Of a stretch of 64,000 nucleotides of DNA, positions 19,607-28,174 are shown piece after piece; the stretch's first letter is position 1; every line of letters begins with the position of its first letter. A model generated the notes under the pieces. The model ran no database searches, was not told the origin of the DNA, and was given only the letters and a program-made list of their open reading frames with translations. Source of the stretch: Gallionella sp. (GTDB lineage Bacteria > Pseudomonadota > Gammaproteobacteria > Burkholderiales > Gallionellaceae). The translations under genes were made by a program, and so were the position numbers. Location: contig JAUSNM010000021.1 in assembly GCA_030645535.1 (NCBI GenBank), positions 1 to 64,000 on the forward strand, written 5' to 3'.

Positions 19607-20101
19607 TTAAATTACCAACATGCCAAACCCGAAAGCACGGGCCTTGTTGCCGACGCCATTGGCGACAGCGTTGTTGAAACGTTCGACATCCGTGACTTTC
19701 AGGACGCCGGTGAAGTCAGTCTGATCAATCGTGAACTGCCGGTCACCCGCTTCGACTGTCAGCATCTGGGCGGTGCAATGCACCGTGATGATCGAAAAGC
19801 CATGCGCGTTCCCTTGTCGTTCCAGCCACTCATGCCGGCTGCGCCAGTCCGTGGTGCGGAAGTAGAGGTGCCGGCCCTTGAGCTTCTTGCCGACGCAGGC
19901 GCGCAGTTCGAAACCGATGATGTCACCCGGAGCGAGAGTACGCAGCGGACGCTGCTCGACATCAAGCTGTTTGTCCGTTCGCAGCAGCAGGTGGTCGCCA
20001 CAGTCTGCGAACAATATCTTCTCACTTCGGGCCAATCCGGCGGCGATCCGGTGCAGCGCATAACCGCGCAGGCTGGCCGGCTTTTGCATTATGAAGTCCA
20101 T
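19607..20101 (-). CDS. Cas6e-like CRISPR RNA endonuclease
   Basis: 164 residues from ATG 20101, in a TGATG overlap with the preceding gene and with GAGGAGGGG ahead of it. The C-terminus KARAFGFGMLVI is the glycine-rich loop ending of Cas6e/CasE proteins, and HGFSIITVHC in the middle fits the second ferredoxin-like domain. A histidine near the N-terminus (YALHRIAAG) is a candidate catalytic residue, as in Cas6e. Its expected job is to cut the repeat hairpin to make crRNA; in type IV-A loci this role is filled by Csf5 or by Cas6e-type proteins. I assign it to the Cas6e type rather than classical Csf5, from the C-terminal motif. Confidence 0.85.
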   Translation of the reverse strand: MDFIMQKPASLRGYALHRIAAGLARSEKILFADCGDHLLLRTDKQLDVEQRPLRTLAPGDIIGFELRACVGKKLKGRHLYFRTTDWRSRHEWLERQGNAHGFSIITVHCTAQMLTVEAGDRQFTIDQTDFTGVLKVTDVERFNNAVANGVGNKARAFGFGMLVI

Positions 20102-20550
20102 CACCCCTCCTCTTTTTTCAGTTTCCACAACACCTTGTGCGTCTTGCAGCCGTCCTTCTCCGGTGGTTTGGTGAAGTCGAATGTCTCGACACCCGCTGCC
20201 GAGCAGATGCGCACCTGACGCAGATCGAAGGTGCGAAACAGGTTGCCGACCGGCACGGGTTTTTTGGTGAACTCAATGAACATGCGCGGCGTGCAATCCC
20301 AGTTTTCAAGCTCGGCCAGAAACGCCTCGTAGCGCGTTTGCTTGCTGTACTCGATACCACCAGCTGCGAGTTCGAACTGCATGGTCGATTTGCCGGGTCT
20401 GATGACCGCCCAGCCAGATGCGATCCGTTGCGGGATACCCGGCTTTTTCATTTTGTGACCGGATGAAAGAGCGTGACGGGCGTCATAAGCTGCATCGCCG
20501 GTCTGCACGACCAGATAGCGCCCGAAGTTTTCATTGAAGAAACTCAGCAT
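20101..20550 (-). CDS. Putative short Csf1-like subunit of the type IV complex
   Basis: 149 residues with a very strong ribosome binding site (AAGGAGGAAAG before ATG). Position in the operon and the segment with TPRMFIEFTKKP followed by VGNLFRTFDLRQVRI resemble the C-terminal domain of Csf1, the type IV large-subunit equivalent. Csf1 proteins are usually over 200 residues with an N-terminal four-cysteine zinc ribbon; here the only cysteines (C87, C115, C136) are scattered and no CxxC pair exists. Either this is a shortened Csf1 or a different small subunit. The identification rests mainly on context. It overlaps the Cas6 gene by one base (TGATG), so the two are translationally coupled. Confidence 0.55.
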   Translation of the reverse strand: MLSFFNENFGRYLVVQTGDAAYDARHALSSGHKMKKPGIPQRIASGWAVIRPGKSTMQFELAAGGIEYSKQTRYEAFLAELENWDCTPRMFIEFTKKPVPVGNLFRTFDLRQVRICSAAGVETFDFTKPPEKDGCKTHKVLWKLKKEEG

Positions 20551-20810
20551 CTTTCCTCCTTAAACCTTAAAACCTCATTTCATCCACGAAATGTTTCTCG
20601 CAGGGATATTGGCAAAAGCCAATAACTCGCAAAGGCACGAAATGGAGTAAGCAGGCAATCCGCAGAGCGGATGCTCGCAAATTCACTAAAGAAAACAATT
20701 GATTACATAAATTGATCAACTCACCCAACAGGTAATACAACAAATAAGGACATGCATTTGAATTTGTTCGTGTTTCTTCGTGTGTTTCGTGGACAACAGC
20801 TTTTTCCAGG
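20551..20810. other. 260-bp gap inside the csf operon
   Basis: AT-rich, no convincing gene. It contains degenerate short tandem motifs (TTCGTGTTTCTTCGTGTGTTTCGTGG) of a type common in intergenic DNA of environmental proteobacteria. It separates csf3 from the tightly packed csf1-like/cas6/csf2 block, so a second promoter for that block may lie here; I see no strong -35/-10 pair. Confidence 0.5.
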
Positions 20811-21434
20811 TTAAACGGGTGCGTAACACGCGGTTCGGTGAACTGGATTCCAGTATGCCGGACGCCAGGCGGCGTCAACAACGGGATGCGAGGTGTCGCC
20901 CTTGAACATGGATATTGGCACCGGGCGCAGCGGCTCACCGAACGGGCCTTCGATCCCGTCGAGTTCATCCGCTTCGATCTGCCAGTGCGACACGCGGCCA
21001 AAACCGGATGCGCGATGTTTGCCGATGAACTGAACCGGGGAAACCAGCCGCGCAATGTGATCCGCATCGCCCTCTGCATACCAGGTGACCGTCGGCGCTG
21101 TCAGCTGAGTGTAGCTGTTCATTACGTTGGTCAAAGACGTATCGAACTTGCGGTGCAAATGCCCGTGGTTGTTCTTCAGAATCAGCTCAGGGTTGATGCT
21201 GTGGCCGGGGCGGAGGGCTGCGATGAACGAGATCGTTTCGCGACTCGATTCCAAGATGGCTGCGCTGGCGTGATGCAGGCCGTCTGTCTGGCGGATCGGA
21301 ATAGCGGCATGTGCGGCTTCCACGTCTTGCAGTTCATCGAACAACAATGCCGCAAGAAGCCCGTCCAGCGTCATATACCCTCCTCCCGTGACGAGTGGAG
21401 CTATCAGATGCGCAGTTACTTTGATTCTGTCCAT
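20811..21434 (-). CDS. csf3: Type IV CRISPR Cas5-family protein Csf3
   Basis: 207 residues. The N-terminus IKVTAHLIAPLVTGGGYMTLDGLLAALLF is the characteristic first strand and helix of Csf3 (positions 4-32, shown here only as its recognisable pattern TLDGLLA). A glycine-rich loop KHRASGFGRVSHWQIE lies near residue 140. Csf3 caps the crRNA 5' handle and contacts Csf1. The ATG at 21434 follows AAGGATTACGG. It is the first gene of the csf operon on the minus strand, separated from the rest by 260 bases. No cas1/cas2 is nearby. Confidence 0.85.
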   Translation of the reverse strand: MDRIKVTAHLIAPLVTGGGYMTLDGLLAALLFDELQDVEAAHAAIPIRQTDGLHHASAAILESSRETISFIAALRPGHSINPELILKNNHGHLHRKFDTSLTNVMNSYTQLTAPTVTWYAEGDADHIARLVSPVQFIGKHRASGFGRVSHWQIEADELDGIEGPFGEPLRPVPISMFKGDTSHPVVDAAWRPAYWNPVHRTACYAPV

Positions 21435-21611
21435 CCGTAATCCTTATCGGGATTGAGGGTGGATGAATGCTACGCCACTGTGCGGAAATAACCATCAGGA
21501 AAGTCCGAGCAGCATCAGGCGGTGGCCCGGGCGGATGGGTGACGCTTCACCGATGAATTGACTGAAGAAATCTTAGAATAACTTGAGGCGAGCCTGAGCG
21601 GCTCTGGAGAA

Positions 21612-21634
21612 GATGCGGCAGGCGCTGCCGCATC
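21612..21634 (-). terminator. Hairpin after the nitroreductase gene
   Basis: GATGCGGCAG and CTGCCGCATC form a perfect 10-bp stem with a 3-nt loop, 11 bases past the nitroreductase stop. The T-rich tail on the minus strand is short (TTCT), so termination is probable but not certain. Confidence 0.6.
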
Positions 21635-21645
21635 GGTTGCTAAAA

Positions 21646-22248
21646 TCAGAAATGGTTGTTGATCACCACCTCGTTCATCGGCAATTGCCCGCCGCGAGGC
21701 CAGGCTTCCTTAGTGCTCTTGCCGACCACCGTCATCATCGTGATCACATAATCCTGCGGCAAGTTGATGAGTTTGCCGACCGCATCGTAGTCGAAGCCGT
21801 CCATCGGGCATGAATCCAAACCCATCTCTCTGGCTGCCAGCATCAGCGTCATGGCCGCGATGCCGCATGAGCGCATCGCCTCGTCACGTTGCACCTGTTC
21901 ACGACCGGCGTAGTACTGGTCGATGGCGGGAACCATGAAATCCCGTATCGGCTTTGCCGCATTGGCCCAATAGCGGGCAGTATCCTTTTCCCAGGATTTG
22001 GTGTCGGCACACAGCACGATCAACAAGGAGGCATCCGTTACTTGCGCCTGGTCCCAGGCCGCCTTGCGGATTTCGCTGCGCAACCCGGCATCGCGTACCA
22101 GCACGAAGCGCCAGTTCTGGATATTGAATGCGGTGGGTGAGAGCATGGCAAGCGACATCAGCTTCTCGATTTGTGCTTCTGTCATGCGGTGTTCCGGATC
22201 GTACGACTTAACGGCGCGGCGGGTTTCAATGGCGGTAGTAACAATCAT
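21646..22248 (-). CDS. Nitroreductase-family FMN oxidoreductase
   Basis: 200 residues, NAD(P)H-dependent FMN enzyme fold. Motifs are ETRRAVKSYDPEHRMTE at the N-terminus, SPTAFNIQNWRFVLVRD (FMN phosphate contact) and the C-terminal WPRGGQLPMNEVV. Substrate is unknown; members reduce nitro compounds, quinones or flavins. A TAAACCAGGAGAG ribosome binding site precedes the ATG. It lies between the CRISPR locus and copy C of the 29-bp repeat, so it may travel with the accessory block. Confidence 0.9.
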   Translation of the reverse strand: MIVTTAIETRRAVKSYDPEHRMTEAQIEKLMSLAMLSPTAFNIQNWRFVLVRDAGLRSEIRKAAWDQAQVTDASLLIVLCADTKSWEKDTARYWANAAKPIRDFMVPAIDQYYAGREQVQRDEAMRSCGIAAMTLMLAAREMGLDSCPMDGFDYDAVGKLINLPQDYVITMMTVVGKSTKEAWPRGGQLPMNEVVINNHF

Positions 22249-22365
22249 TTTTACTCTCCTGGTTTAAATTTGGCGGATTCAACTCTGAGGCGCAACTTGC
22301 GGGACACAATACTATCATCTGGTTGATATACATACTGCAATAGTGGCGTCTTGTGACCACCTGCC

Positions 22366-22394
22366 CTGTAAGTCAATGAATACGGGGCTTGCAG
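22366..22394 (+). repeat. 29-bp imperfect palindrome, copy C
   Basis: Begins CTGTAAGTC and ends GGCTTGCAG. It lies in the 386-bp gap between the nitroreductase and dgt; besides this element and parS site 3, nothing gene-like is seen in that gap. Same orientation as copies A and B. Confidence 0.7.
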
Positions 22395-22564
22395 AGGCGG
22401 CCTCTCTAAACGCGCGATAGCCGCCTGGCAGGTGCTCGGCATGGGGCAAGCCAGGGAAGCGAAGAATAAATCGATTTCTCGAGGCTGGTTTGCCGAGTGA
22501 TTTGATAACTATCTGAATGTATTGTATTTAATATATTAACGGTCTGGCAGGGTGAGTTGAGACG

Positions 22565-22580
22565 TGTTTCACGTGAAACA
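22565..22580. promoter_or_regulatory. parS centromere site 3
   Basis: TGTTTCACGTGAAACA, perfect consensus, 4.3 kb from site 2 and 11.3 kb from site 1; in the gap upstream of the CRISPR block and just beyond the dgt stop codon. Confidence 0.95.
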
Positions 22581-22634
22581 TGAGCGACAACACCGGGGCA
22601 GGTTAGTCGCAAAAAGTGCTTAATGCATTCATGA

Positions 22635-23771
22635 TTAAATCGAGTCTTCTTCCACGGCGAAGATGCGTTTATGTTCACGTATCGCATAACGATCCGTCAT
22701 GCCGGCGATGTAGTCAGCCACCACCCGCGCACGACCTGATTCATCCCGCGTTTCATGCGATTGAAACTGCGTTGGCAGCAAACGGCTGTCTTCCATGAAG
22801 ACAGCAAACAGCTCACTTATGATGCGATGCGCCTTGGCACTCATGCGCATCACGCGGTAGTGACGATACAGATGCATATGTAAAAACTTCTTAAGCTCGC
22901 GTTGCTGCATAACAAGCGCGCTGCTGAAGGCGATCAGCGCGGGCGCGCTGCGCACATCTTCCAGGGTCTCAAGGTTTTGTGCGGCAATATTGGCGGCACT
23001 CTGCCGGATCAGATCCGTCACCAGCGTATTGATCATGCGCCGCACGGTTTCATGCACCACGCGCCGCCCGGTCAAATCAGGATAAGCCACGCGCACCGCC
23101 TGCAGATGCTCAGCCACCAATGGCACGGCGGCGAGTTGCTCCAGCGTAATTAGCCCTGAACGCAAGCCGTCATCCACATCATGATTGTTATATGCGATTT
23201 CATCGGCCAGATTGGCAATTTGCGCTTCCAGCGAAGGGCGGCGATTATTCAGGAAACGTTCGCCCAGCTCGCCTAATTGCGCTGCCTGTTCCATACGGCA
23301 GTGCTTGAGTATGCCCTCGCGCGTCTCGAAGCACAGATTAAGTCCGTCGAATGTCGCGTAACGTTCCTCAAGGACATCCACCACGCGCACCGATTGAAGA
23401 TTATGCTCAAAGCCGCCATACGCTTTCATGCAGTCGTTCAGCGCATCTTGCCCTGCATGACCAAACGGCGTATGTCCCAGGTCGTGCGCCAGAGAAATCG
23501 CCTCGGCCAGATCTTCATTCAGATGCAGACGGCGCGCAATCGAGCGTGCGATTTGCGCGACTTCGATGCTATGGGTCAGGCGCGTACGAAACAGGTCACC
23601 TTCATGATTCACGAATACCTGAGTTTTGTATTCGAGGCGGCGAAACGCGCCGGAATGAATGATGCGATCGCGGTCGCGCTGAAATTCGCTGCGCCCCTGC
23701 GGGGCGGATTCGGGAGATTTTCTGCCGCGCGAGTTAGCCTCAGAGACCGCATAGCTGGCAAGCTCAGTCAT
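22635..23771 (-). CDS. dgt: Deoxyguanosinetriphosphate triphosphohydrolase-like protein (dNTPase)
   Basis: 378 residues, HD-domain metal-dependent enzyme that splits dNTPs into nucleoside and triphosphate. Motifs are [34 protein letters not shown] (first histidine) and the HD pair in [19 protein letters not shown], then [16 protein letters not shown]. The length and lack of the E. coli-type extension fit the Dgt-like type 2 family. The start overlaps the aroB stop by 8 bases, continuing the pil-aroKB-dgt transcription unit. Confidence 0.93.
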   Translation of the reverse strand: MTELASYAVSEANSRGRKSPESAPQGRSEFQRDRDRIIHSGAFRRLEYKTQVFVNHEGDLFRTRLTHSIEVAQIARSIARRLHLNEDLAEAISLAHDLGHTPFGHAGQDALNDCMKAYGGFEHNLQSVRVVDVLEERYATFDGLNLCFETREGILKHCRMEQAAQLGELGERFLNNRRPSLEAQIANLADEIAYNNHDVDDGLRSGLITLEQLAAVPLVAEHLQAVRVAYPDLTGRRVVHETVRRMINTLVTDLIRQSAANIAAQNLETLEDVRSAPALIAFSSALVMQQRELKKFLHMHLYRHYRVMRMSAKAHRIISELFAVFMEDSRLLPTQFQSHETRDESGRARVVADYIAGMTDRYAIREHKRIFAVEEDSI

Positions 23772-24849
23772 GCACGCTTGCTTCTAACGTTTGCTGCAAC
23801 AACTCTGATGGAACGTTGCTGACAAGCTCCGCCTGCCCTATTTGTTTGAGCAGAACAAAACGCAGCTTGCCGCCCTCGACTTTTTTGTCGTGCCCCATGT
23901 AGTCCAGATATTTTTCAACGCCGAGATCGGGTGCCCTGACCGGCAACAGCGCTCGCTGAAACAATTTACGGATGCGCGTTACATCCTGCTCGCTGATCCA
24001 TCCCATGCGCTGCGACAAGTCGGCGGCCATAATCGTCCCCGCTGCCACGCCTTCGCCATGCAGCCAGCAGCCATATCCCATGCCAGATTCAATCGCATGA
24101 CCGAAGGTATGGCCCAGATTCAGCAAGGCGCGCTCACCGCTTTCGCGCTCATCCGCTGCCACAACCTCCGCCTTGTTCTGACAGCTGCGCATCACGGCAT
24201 ATTGCAGCGCGTCCGTGTCACGTGCCAGCAGCTTGTCCATGTTTAGCTCCAGCCATTCCAGGAACGGCAAGTCGCGGATCAAACCATACTTGATGACTTC
24301 TGCCAAGCCCGCCGACAACTCCTTGTCCGGCAGGGTATTCAGGGTGGCAATATCAGCCAGCACCAGTTGGGGCTGGTAGAACGCACCGATCATATTTTTG
24401 CCGAGCGGGTGATTGATGCCGGTCTTGCCGCCAACCGAGGAATCCACCTGGGAGAGCAACGTGGTCGGTATCTGAATAAACGGCACGCCGCGCAAATAGG
24501 TCGCGGCTGCAAAGCCTGTCATGTCACCGATCACCCCGCCGCCCAGTGCAATCAGGGGCGTACTGCGTTCGCAGCGATGGGTCAGCAGTCCGTCATAGAT
24601 TAAATTGAGTGTCTCGGCAGTCTTGTAGACTTCGCCATCGGGCAGGATAATTTCCACACTTTGAACGCCGATCTGATGCAATGTTTCCTGCAATTTCGCA
24701 AGATACAACGGCGCTACCGTGGTATTGGTCACTATTGCAACGCGCTTTTTGGGCAGATGCGCGGTCAATAACTCCGCTTTTGCCAGCAAGCCCGTGCCGA
24801 TGTGTATCGGATAACTGCGTTCGCCCAATCCTACTGTCAATTTTTGCAT
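23764..24849 (-). CDS. aroB: 3-dehydroquinate synthase
   Basis: Second enzyme of the shikimate pathway, making 3-dehydroquinate from DAHP with NAD and a metal; 361 residues. Motifs are [21 protein letters not shown], the NAD-binding [21 protein letters not shown], the [20 protein letters not shown] signature, and metal ligands in the AEVIKYG and [12 protein letters not shown] segments. It follows aroK by 6 bases and overlaps dgt. Confidence 0.97.
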   Translation of the reverse strand: MQKLTVGLGERSYPIHIGTGLLAKAELLTAHLPKKRVAIVTNTTVAPLYLAKLQETLHQIGVQSVEIILPDGEVYKTAETLNLIYDGLLTHRCERSTPLIALGGGVIGDMTGFAAATYLRGVPFIQIPTTLLSQVDSSVGGKTGINHPLGKNMIGAFYQPQLVLADIATLNTLPDKELSAGLAEVIKYGLIRDLPFLEWLELNMDKLLARDTDALQYAVMRSCQNKAEVVAADERESGERALLNLGHTFGHAIESGMGYGCWLHGEGVAAGTIMAADLSQRMGWISEQDVTRIRKLFQRALLPVRAPDLGVEKYLDYMGHDKKVEGGKLRFVLLKQIGQAELVSNVPSELLQQTLEASVHD

Positions 24850-24855
24850 AATTAT

Positions 24856-25413
24856 TTATTGGTTACGTTTGCGGTAGTTCTCGATTTCGCCCGCCAGTCT
24901 GAGCATCAGTGCATGCACGCTCTGCCTGCCTGTGGGGATCACAATGTCGGCGACCTGCTGATAGAGCGCTTCGCGCTGATGCAGTAAATCGGCCAATCTG
25001 GCATGCAGGTTACCTGTTTGCAGCAGCGGCCGATTCCTGTCATTGCGGGTCCGCAACCAGAGATCATGAACCCCGGCTTTCAGATAAATAACGATGCCAT
25101 TTTGCCGCAGCATCGCCCGATTTTGTTCTGCCAGAACAGCTCCGCCACCGGTGGCCAGTACCAGATCATCGCGCTGAACCAGCGCTTCCAGTGCGTCGGT
25201 TTCCCGCTGACGAAAACCAGGCTCTCCCTCCACATCAAAAATGTGCGGAATGGTCACCCCGGTGCGATACTGGATTTCCTCGTCGCTATCCACGAACACC
25301 TTGTCCAGGTGCTTCGCCAGGATACGCCCCATCGTGGTTTTACCCGAACCCATCATGCCGACCAGGATCAGGTTTCCCGACTGGAATTTGCGATTATTAG
25401 TGCCGTTTTGCAT
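24856..25413 (-). CDS. aroK: Shikimate kinase
   Basis: ATP-dependent phosphorylation of shikimate, 185 residues. Walker A is GMMGSGKTTMGR (residues about 19-30). The shikimate-binding pair appears as FVDSDEEIQYRTG and the GGGAVL loop with RxT lid region RNRPLL. Coupled to aroB. A strong terminator at 25437 separates it from pilQ upstream, so either read-through or an internal promoter must feed it. Confidence 0.95.
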   Translation of the reverse strand: MQNGTNNRKFQSGNLILVGMMGSGKTTMGRILAKHLDKVFVDSDEEIQYRTGVTIPHIFDVEGEPGFRQRETDALEALVQRDDLVLATGGGAVLAEQNRAMLRQNGIVIYLKAGVHDLWLRTRNDRNRPLLQTGNLHARLADLLHQREALYQQVADIVIPTGRQSVHALMLRLAGEIENYRKRNQ

Positions 25414-25436
25414 AGCGCGTATTGTAAACGATTAAA

Positions 25437-25460
25437 AAGGCCCGGACTGAGCCGGGCCTT
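25437..25460 (-). terminator. Intrinsic terminator of the pilMNOPQ operon
   Basis: AAGGCCCGG and CCGGGCCTT form a 9-bp stem with a 6-nt loop, followed on the minus strand by TTTAATC. Located 30 bases after the pilQ stop. Confidence 0.88.
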
Positions 25461-25489
25461 GATGTTTTCGGTAATTAAAAGCCGCCTGA

Positions 25490-27649
25490 TTAATGCAGAT
25501 TCAACGTGCCCTGCATGATTTTAGGTGTTACAAAGATCAGCAATTCGTTTTTATTATCTGACTTGACCTTGTTCTTGAACAGCCAGCCCAAGACCGGTAC
25601 ATCACCGAGCAGCGGAACCTTATTGGTGGTATCCGCTATATCCTGAGTAAACACGCCACCTACCACGACCGTGCCGCCATTCTCGACCAGCACTTCAGTC
25701 GTGACAGACTTGCTGTTGATGCTCGGCACACCGCCATAAAGTGCGCCGACGGTATCCTGGTTGGCGACCAGCACCATGTTGATATTGTTATCGGGCGTGA
25801 TATGCGGCGTCACATCCAGGCTCAAAGCGGCTGTTTTGAATGCCGTTGTAGCCGGGCCGCCAATAGTTGAGGACGGTATCGTATATGGAATTTCCACGCC
25901 GGATTTAATCGAAGCTTTAGTCTTGTCGGCCGTTACCACACGCGGGCTTGCGATGTTTTTGGTTAAACCATCGGTTTCCGATGCGGACAGTTCCAGTGTC
26001 AGCACCTTGGTGGCTGCGGGGTTAAACAGCGACAGTATCAAGCCTCCGCCGTTGGCTACGGCAGCCGCGCCCGGCAGATTCACATTGGGCTGGAGGATCC
26101 CCCGGGTGGCTGTTGGCGTGTTGGTACCAATAGCGGCGCCTGCACCCGGACCCACGGCAGGTCCTGTGTAACCCAACTTGCCGCCCAGCATTCGATTAAA
26201 CGAGTCACCTGCCGAAACAAATCTGGCCTCGATCAACACCTGCCTGGATGGCACATCGATCTGCTTGAGCAGTTTGCGTACTTCATCGAGACGAGACGGG
26301 GTATCCTTTACGAACAAGGTATTGGTGCGCGCATCAGCCATTGCACTGCCGCGCTTGGATAAAATGCGTGGCGAAGCAGCTCCAGCTGCGCCTGCTGCCG
26401 CAGGCGCAGCACCGGCTCCGGCTCCGGCACTGACCCCGTTCAAAAGCGAGGCAGCGGCAGCGGCGGTTTGATAGCCCAGCTGAAAGCTTTCAGTGCGCAA
26501 CTCTTCCAGTTCGGAAATTTCCTGGCGCGCGGTCAAGTCATTCTTCTCTGATGCCGCCAGCTCTCCAACGGGTGCCACCTGAATCACATTGCCGTTCTTG
26601 CGCATCGCCAGGCCACGACTTTGCAGAATGATATCCAGCGCCTGATCCCAGGGCACATCTTTCAGACGCAGGGTCAGGTTACCTGTCACGCTGTCGCTGA
26701 TGACCATGTTCAGCTCTGTGAAGTCCGCAATGACATTCAATGCTTCGCGCACGGAAATATCCTGGAAGTTGAGAGTCAGTTTTTCACCTGCATAGCCTGC
26801 CTGACCACCCTTGACCAGTTTGTTAGGATCTTCCACTACGGGTTTTACTTCGATGATGAATTTATTGTCGGTTTGATAGGCCGCATGTTCCCAGTTTCCT
26901 TTGGGCTCAATGACCATGCGGATATTGTCACCCTGCGCGAATGTATCTACGGCCTGCACAGGCGTTGCGAAATCAACAACATCCAGCTTGCGCTGCAATT
27001 TAGACGGCAAATTGGTCTTCATAAAATCAACGATCAGGCGTGTACCCTGGCGATGAATATCGATGCCAACGCCTGAATCGGACAGATCAACCTGAATACG
27101 GCCTTCGCCATTTTTACCGCGACGAAAATCAACATTGCTCAGGGTATGCTTTTGTGTTCCCTGGCGAGCATCGGCAAAACGCGTGGTTGCTGTAGCCGCT
27201 TCTGCGACTTTGGCATGCAAGGTAACCAGGACGGTCTTGCCCTCTACCCGGGTTTCGTAAGTCAACATCTGATTCAAATTAACCACTAATCGGGTACGGG
27301 AGCCGGCCTGGACGATATTGGCGCTGCGCAAATCCCTTACTGAGAAATCCTGTGAAGACCGGCCCAGTGCATTCTCTGTATTGGGAAAGTCCAGTGCAAT
27401 ACGCGGCGGCACGTTGATGGTAAATCCGGCCGGCGGGTTAGCCATAGGCTCGGCCAACTCTACTTTGATCACGGTCGTACCTGAGCCCGCCTCCATAACG
27501 CTCAACGCGGTAATTTTATTCAGAGTCTCGGCTTTGGCTTGCGCGATGCCGAAAACCATCAACAAGCCCAGCATCGCACCTTTGACAGCTGCATTTCGTT
27601 TGAAGTAGCCGGCTACTGAAGATGCTCGTGTAGTCATATCGTGTCCCAT
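25490..27649 (-). CDS. pilQ: Type IV pilus secretin PilQ
   Basis: Outer-membrane channel for the pilus fibre, 719 residues. A signal peptide ends about residue 40 (AQAKA). Two AMIN-like domains span about 45-260, then the STN/N0 domain (LTLNFQDISVREALNVIADFTELN), a secretin N1 domain, and the C-terminal secretin beta barrel with VPLLGDVPVLGWLFKNK. An Ala/Gly/Pro-rich low-complexity stretch lies around residues 400-425. Start ATG 27649 has AAGGAGT 7 bases upstream; a second ATG is four codons in. Last gene of pilMNOPQ. Confidence 0.96.
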   Translation of the reverse strand: MGHDMTTRASSVAGYFKRNAAVKGAMLGLLMVFGIAQAKAETLNKITALSVMEAGSGTTVIKVELAEPMANPPAGFTINVPPRIALDFPNTENALGRSSQDFSVRDLRSANIVQAGSRTRLVVNLNQMLTYETRVEGKTVLVTLHAKVAEAATATTRFADARQGTQKHTLSNVDFRRGKNGEGRIQVDLSDSGVGIDIHRQGTRLIVDFMKTNLPSKLQRKLDVVDFATPVQAVDTFAQGDNIRMVIEPKGNWEHAAYQTDNKFIIEVKPVVEDPNKLVKGGQAGYAGEKLTLNFQDISVREALNVIADFTELNMVISDSVTGNLTLRLKDVPWDQALDIILQSRGLAMRKNGNVIQVAPVGELAASEKNDLTARQEISELEELRTESFQLGYQTAAAAASLLNGVSAGAGAGAAPAAAGAAGAASPRILSKRGSAMADARTNTLFVKDTPSRLDEVRKLLKQIDVPSRQVLIEARFVSAGDSFNRMLGGKLGYTGPAVGPGAGAAIGTNTPTATRGILQPNVNLPGAAAVANGGGLILSLFNPAATKVLTLELSASETDGLTKNIASPRVVTADKTKASIKSGVEIPYTIPSSTIGGPATTAFKTAALSLDVTPHITPDNNINMVLVANQDTVGALYGGVPSINSKSVTTEVLVENGGTVVVGGVFTQDIADTTNKVPLLGDVPVLGWLFKNKVKSDNKNELLIFVTPKIMQGTLNLH

Positions 27650-27664
27650 TGCGTTACTCCTTAA

Positions 27665-28174
27665 TCACTCAACTAATTGCAGGCTGCTGATACGCTCAGA
27701 CCAGTCACCGGTGCTGTCTTGCACCAACTCCTTAATCACGATTTCCGTATCGGATAACTTTTGAATCAAGCCAAAATTCATGCCTATGTAATTTCCCACC
27801 TTGACTTGATACAATTTTCTATCGGGCGCGCGGATCACTGCGTGGCTGACTTTAGCCTTGAGAACATAACCGACCATCTTGAGGTTTTCCAGAGGAAAAT
27901 CTTCCAATGCCTCCTTGGGCCGATTCAGGTCCGGCTCATTTTCACCTCGCTTACCGCTGGCGCTTGCCTCGGGCTTGCGCGGCTTGAAGGGGTCGGCCAA
28001 ATTTGTGTCATTTACATACGCGAAGGGTTCGTAGAGTTTTACGTTGGGCGGAGGGGGTATCTTTCCGCGCAGGTCTGCACCGGAATTTTTGACAAAGTCA
28101 CGCAGGTCCTGAAACTCTTCGCCGCCACAGCCTGTTAGTAAAACGCCTGCAAGTGCCAGATAGATTAGCTTCAT
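27665..28174 (-). CDS. pilP: Type IV pilus alignment lipoprotein PilP
   Basis: Inner-membrane lipoprotein linking PilNO to the secretin, 169 residues. A lipoprotein signal with lipobox LLTGC puts the lipidated cysteine at residue 16. The C-terminal beta domain contains YQVKVGNYIGMNFG, the region known to bind PilQ. The start overlaps pilO by 4 bases (ATGA). Confidence 0.95.
   Translation of the reverse strand: MKLIYLALAGVLLTGCGGEEFQDLRDFVKNSGADLRGKIPPPPNVKLYEPFAYVNDTNLADPFKPRKPEASASGKRGENEPDLNRPKEALEDFPLENLKMVGYVLKAKVSHAVIRAPDRKLYQVKVGNYIGMNFGLIQKLSDTEIVIKELVQDSTGDWSERISSLQLVE

Noticed and set aside
20567-21079. 170-codon frame overlapping csf3 on the same strand
   Set aside because: Its first half is csf3 in another frame and its second half is the repetitive gap; no family resemblance.
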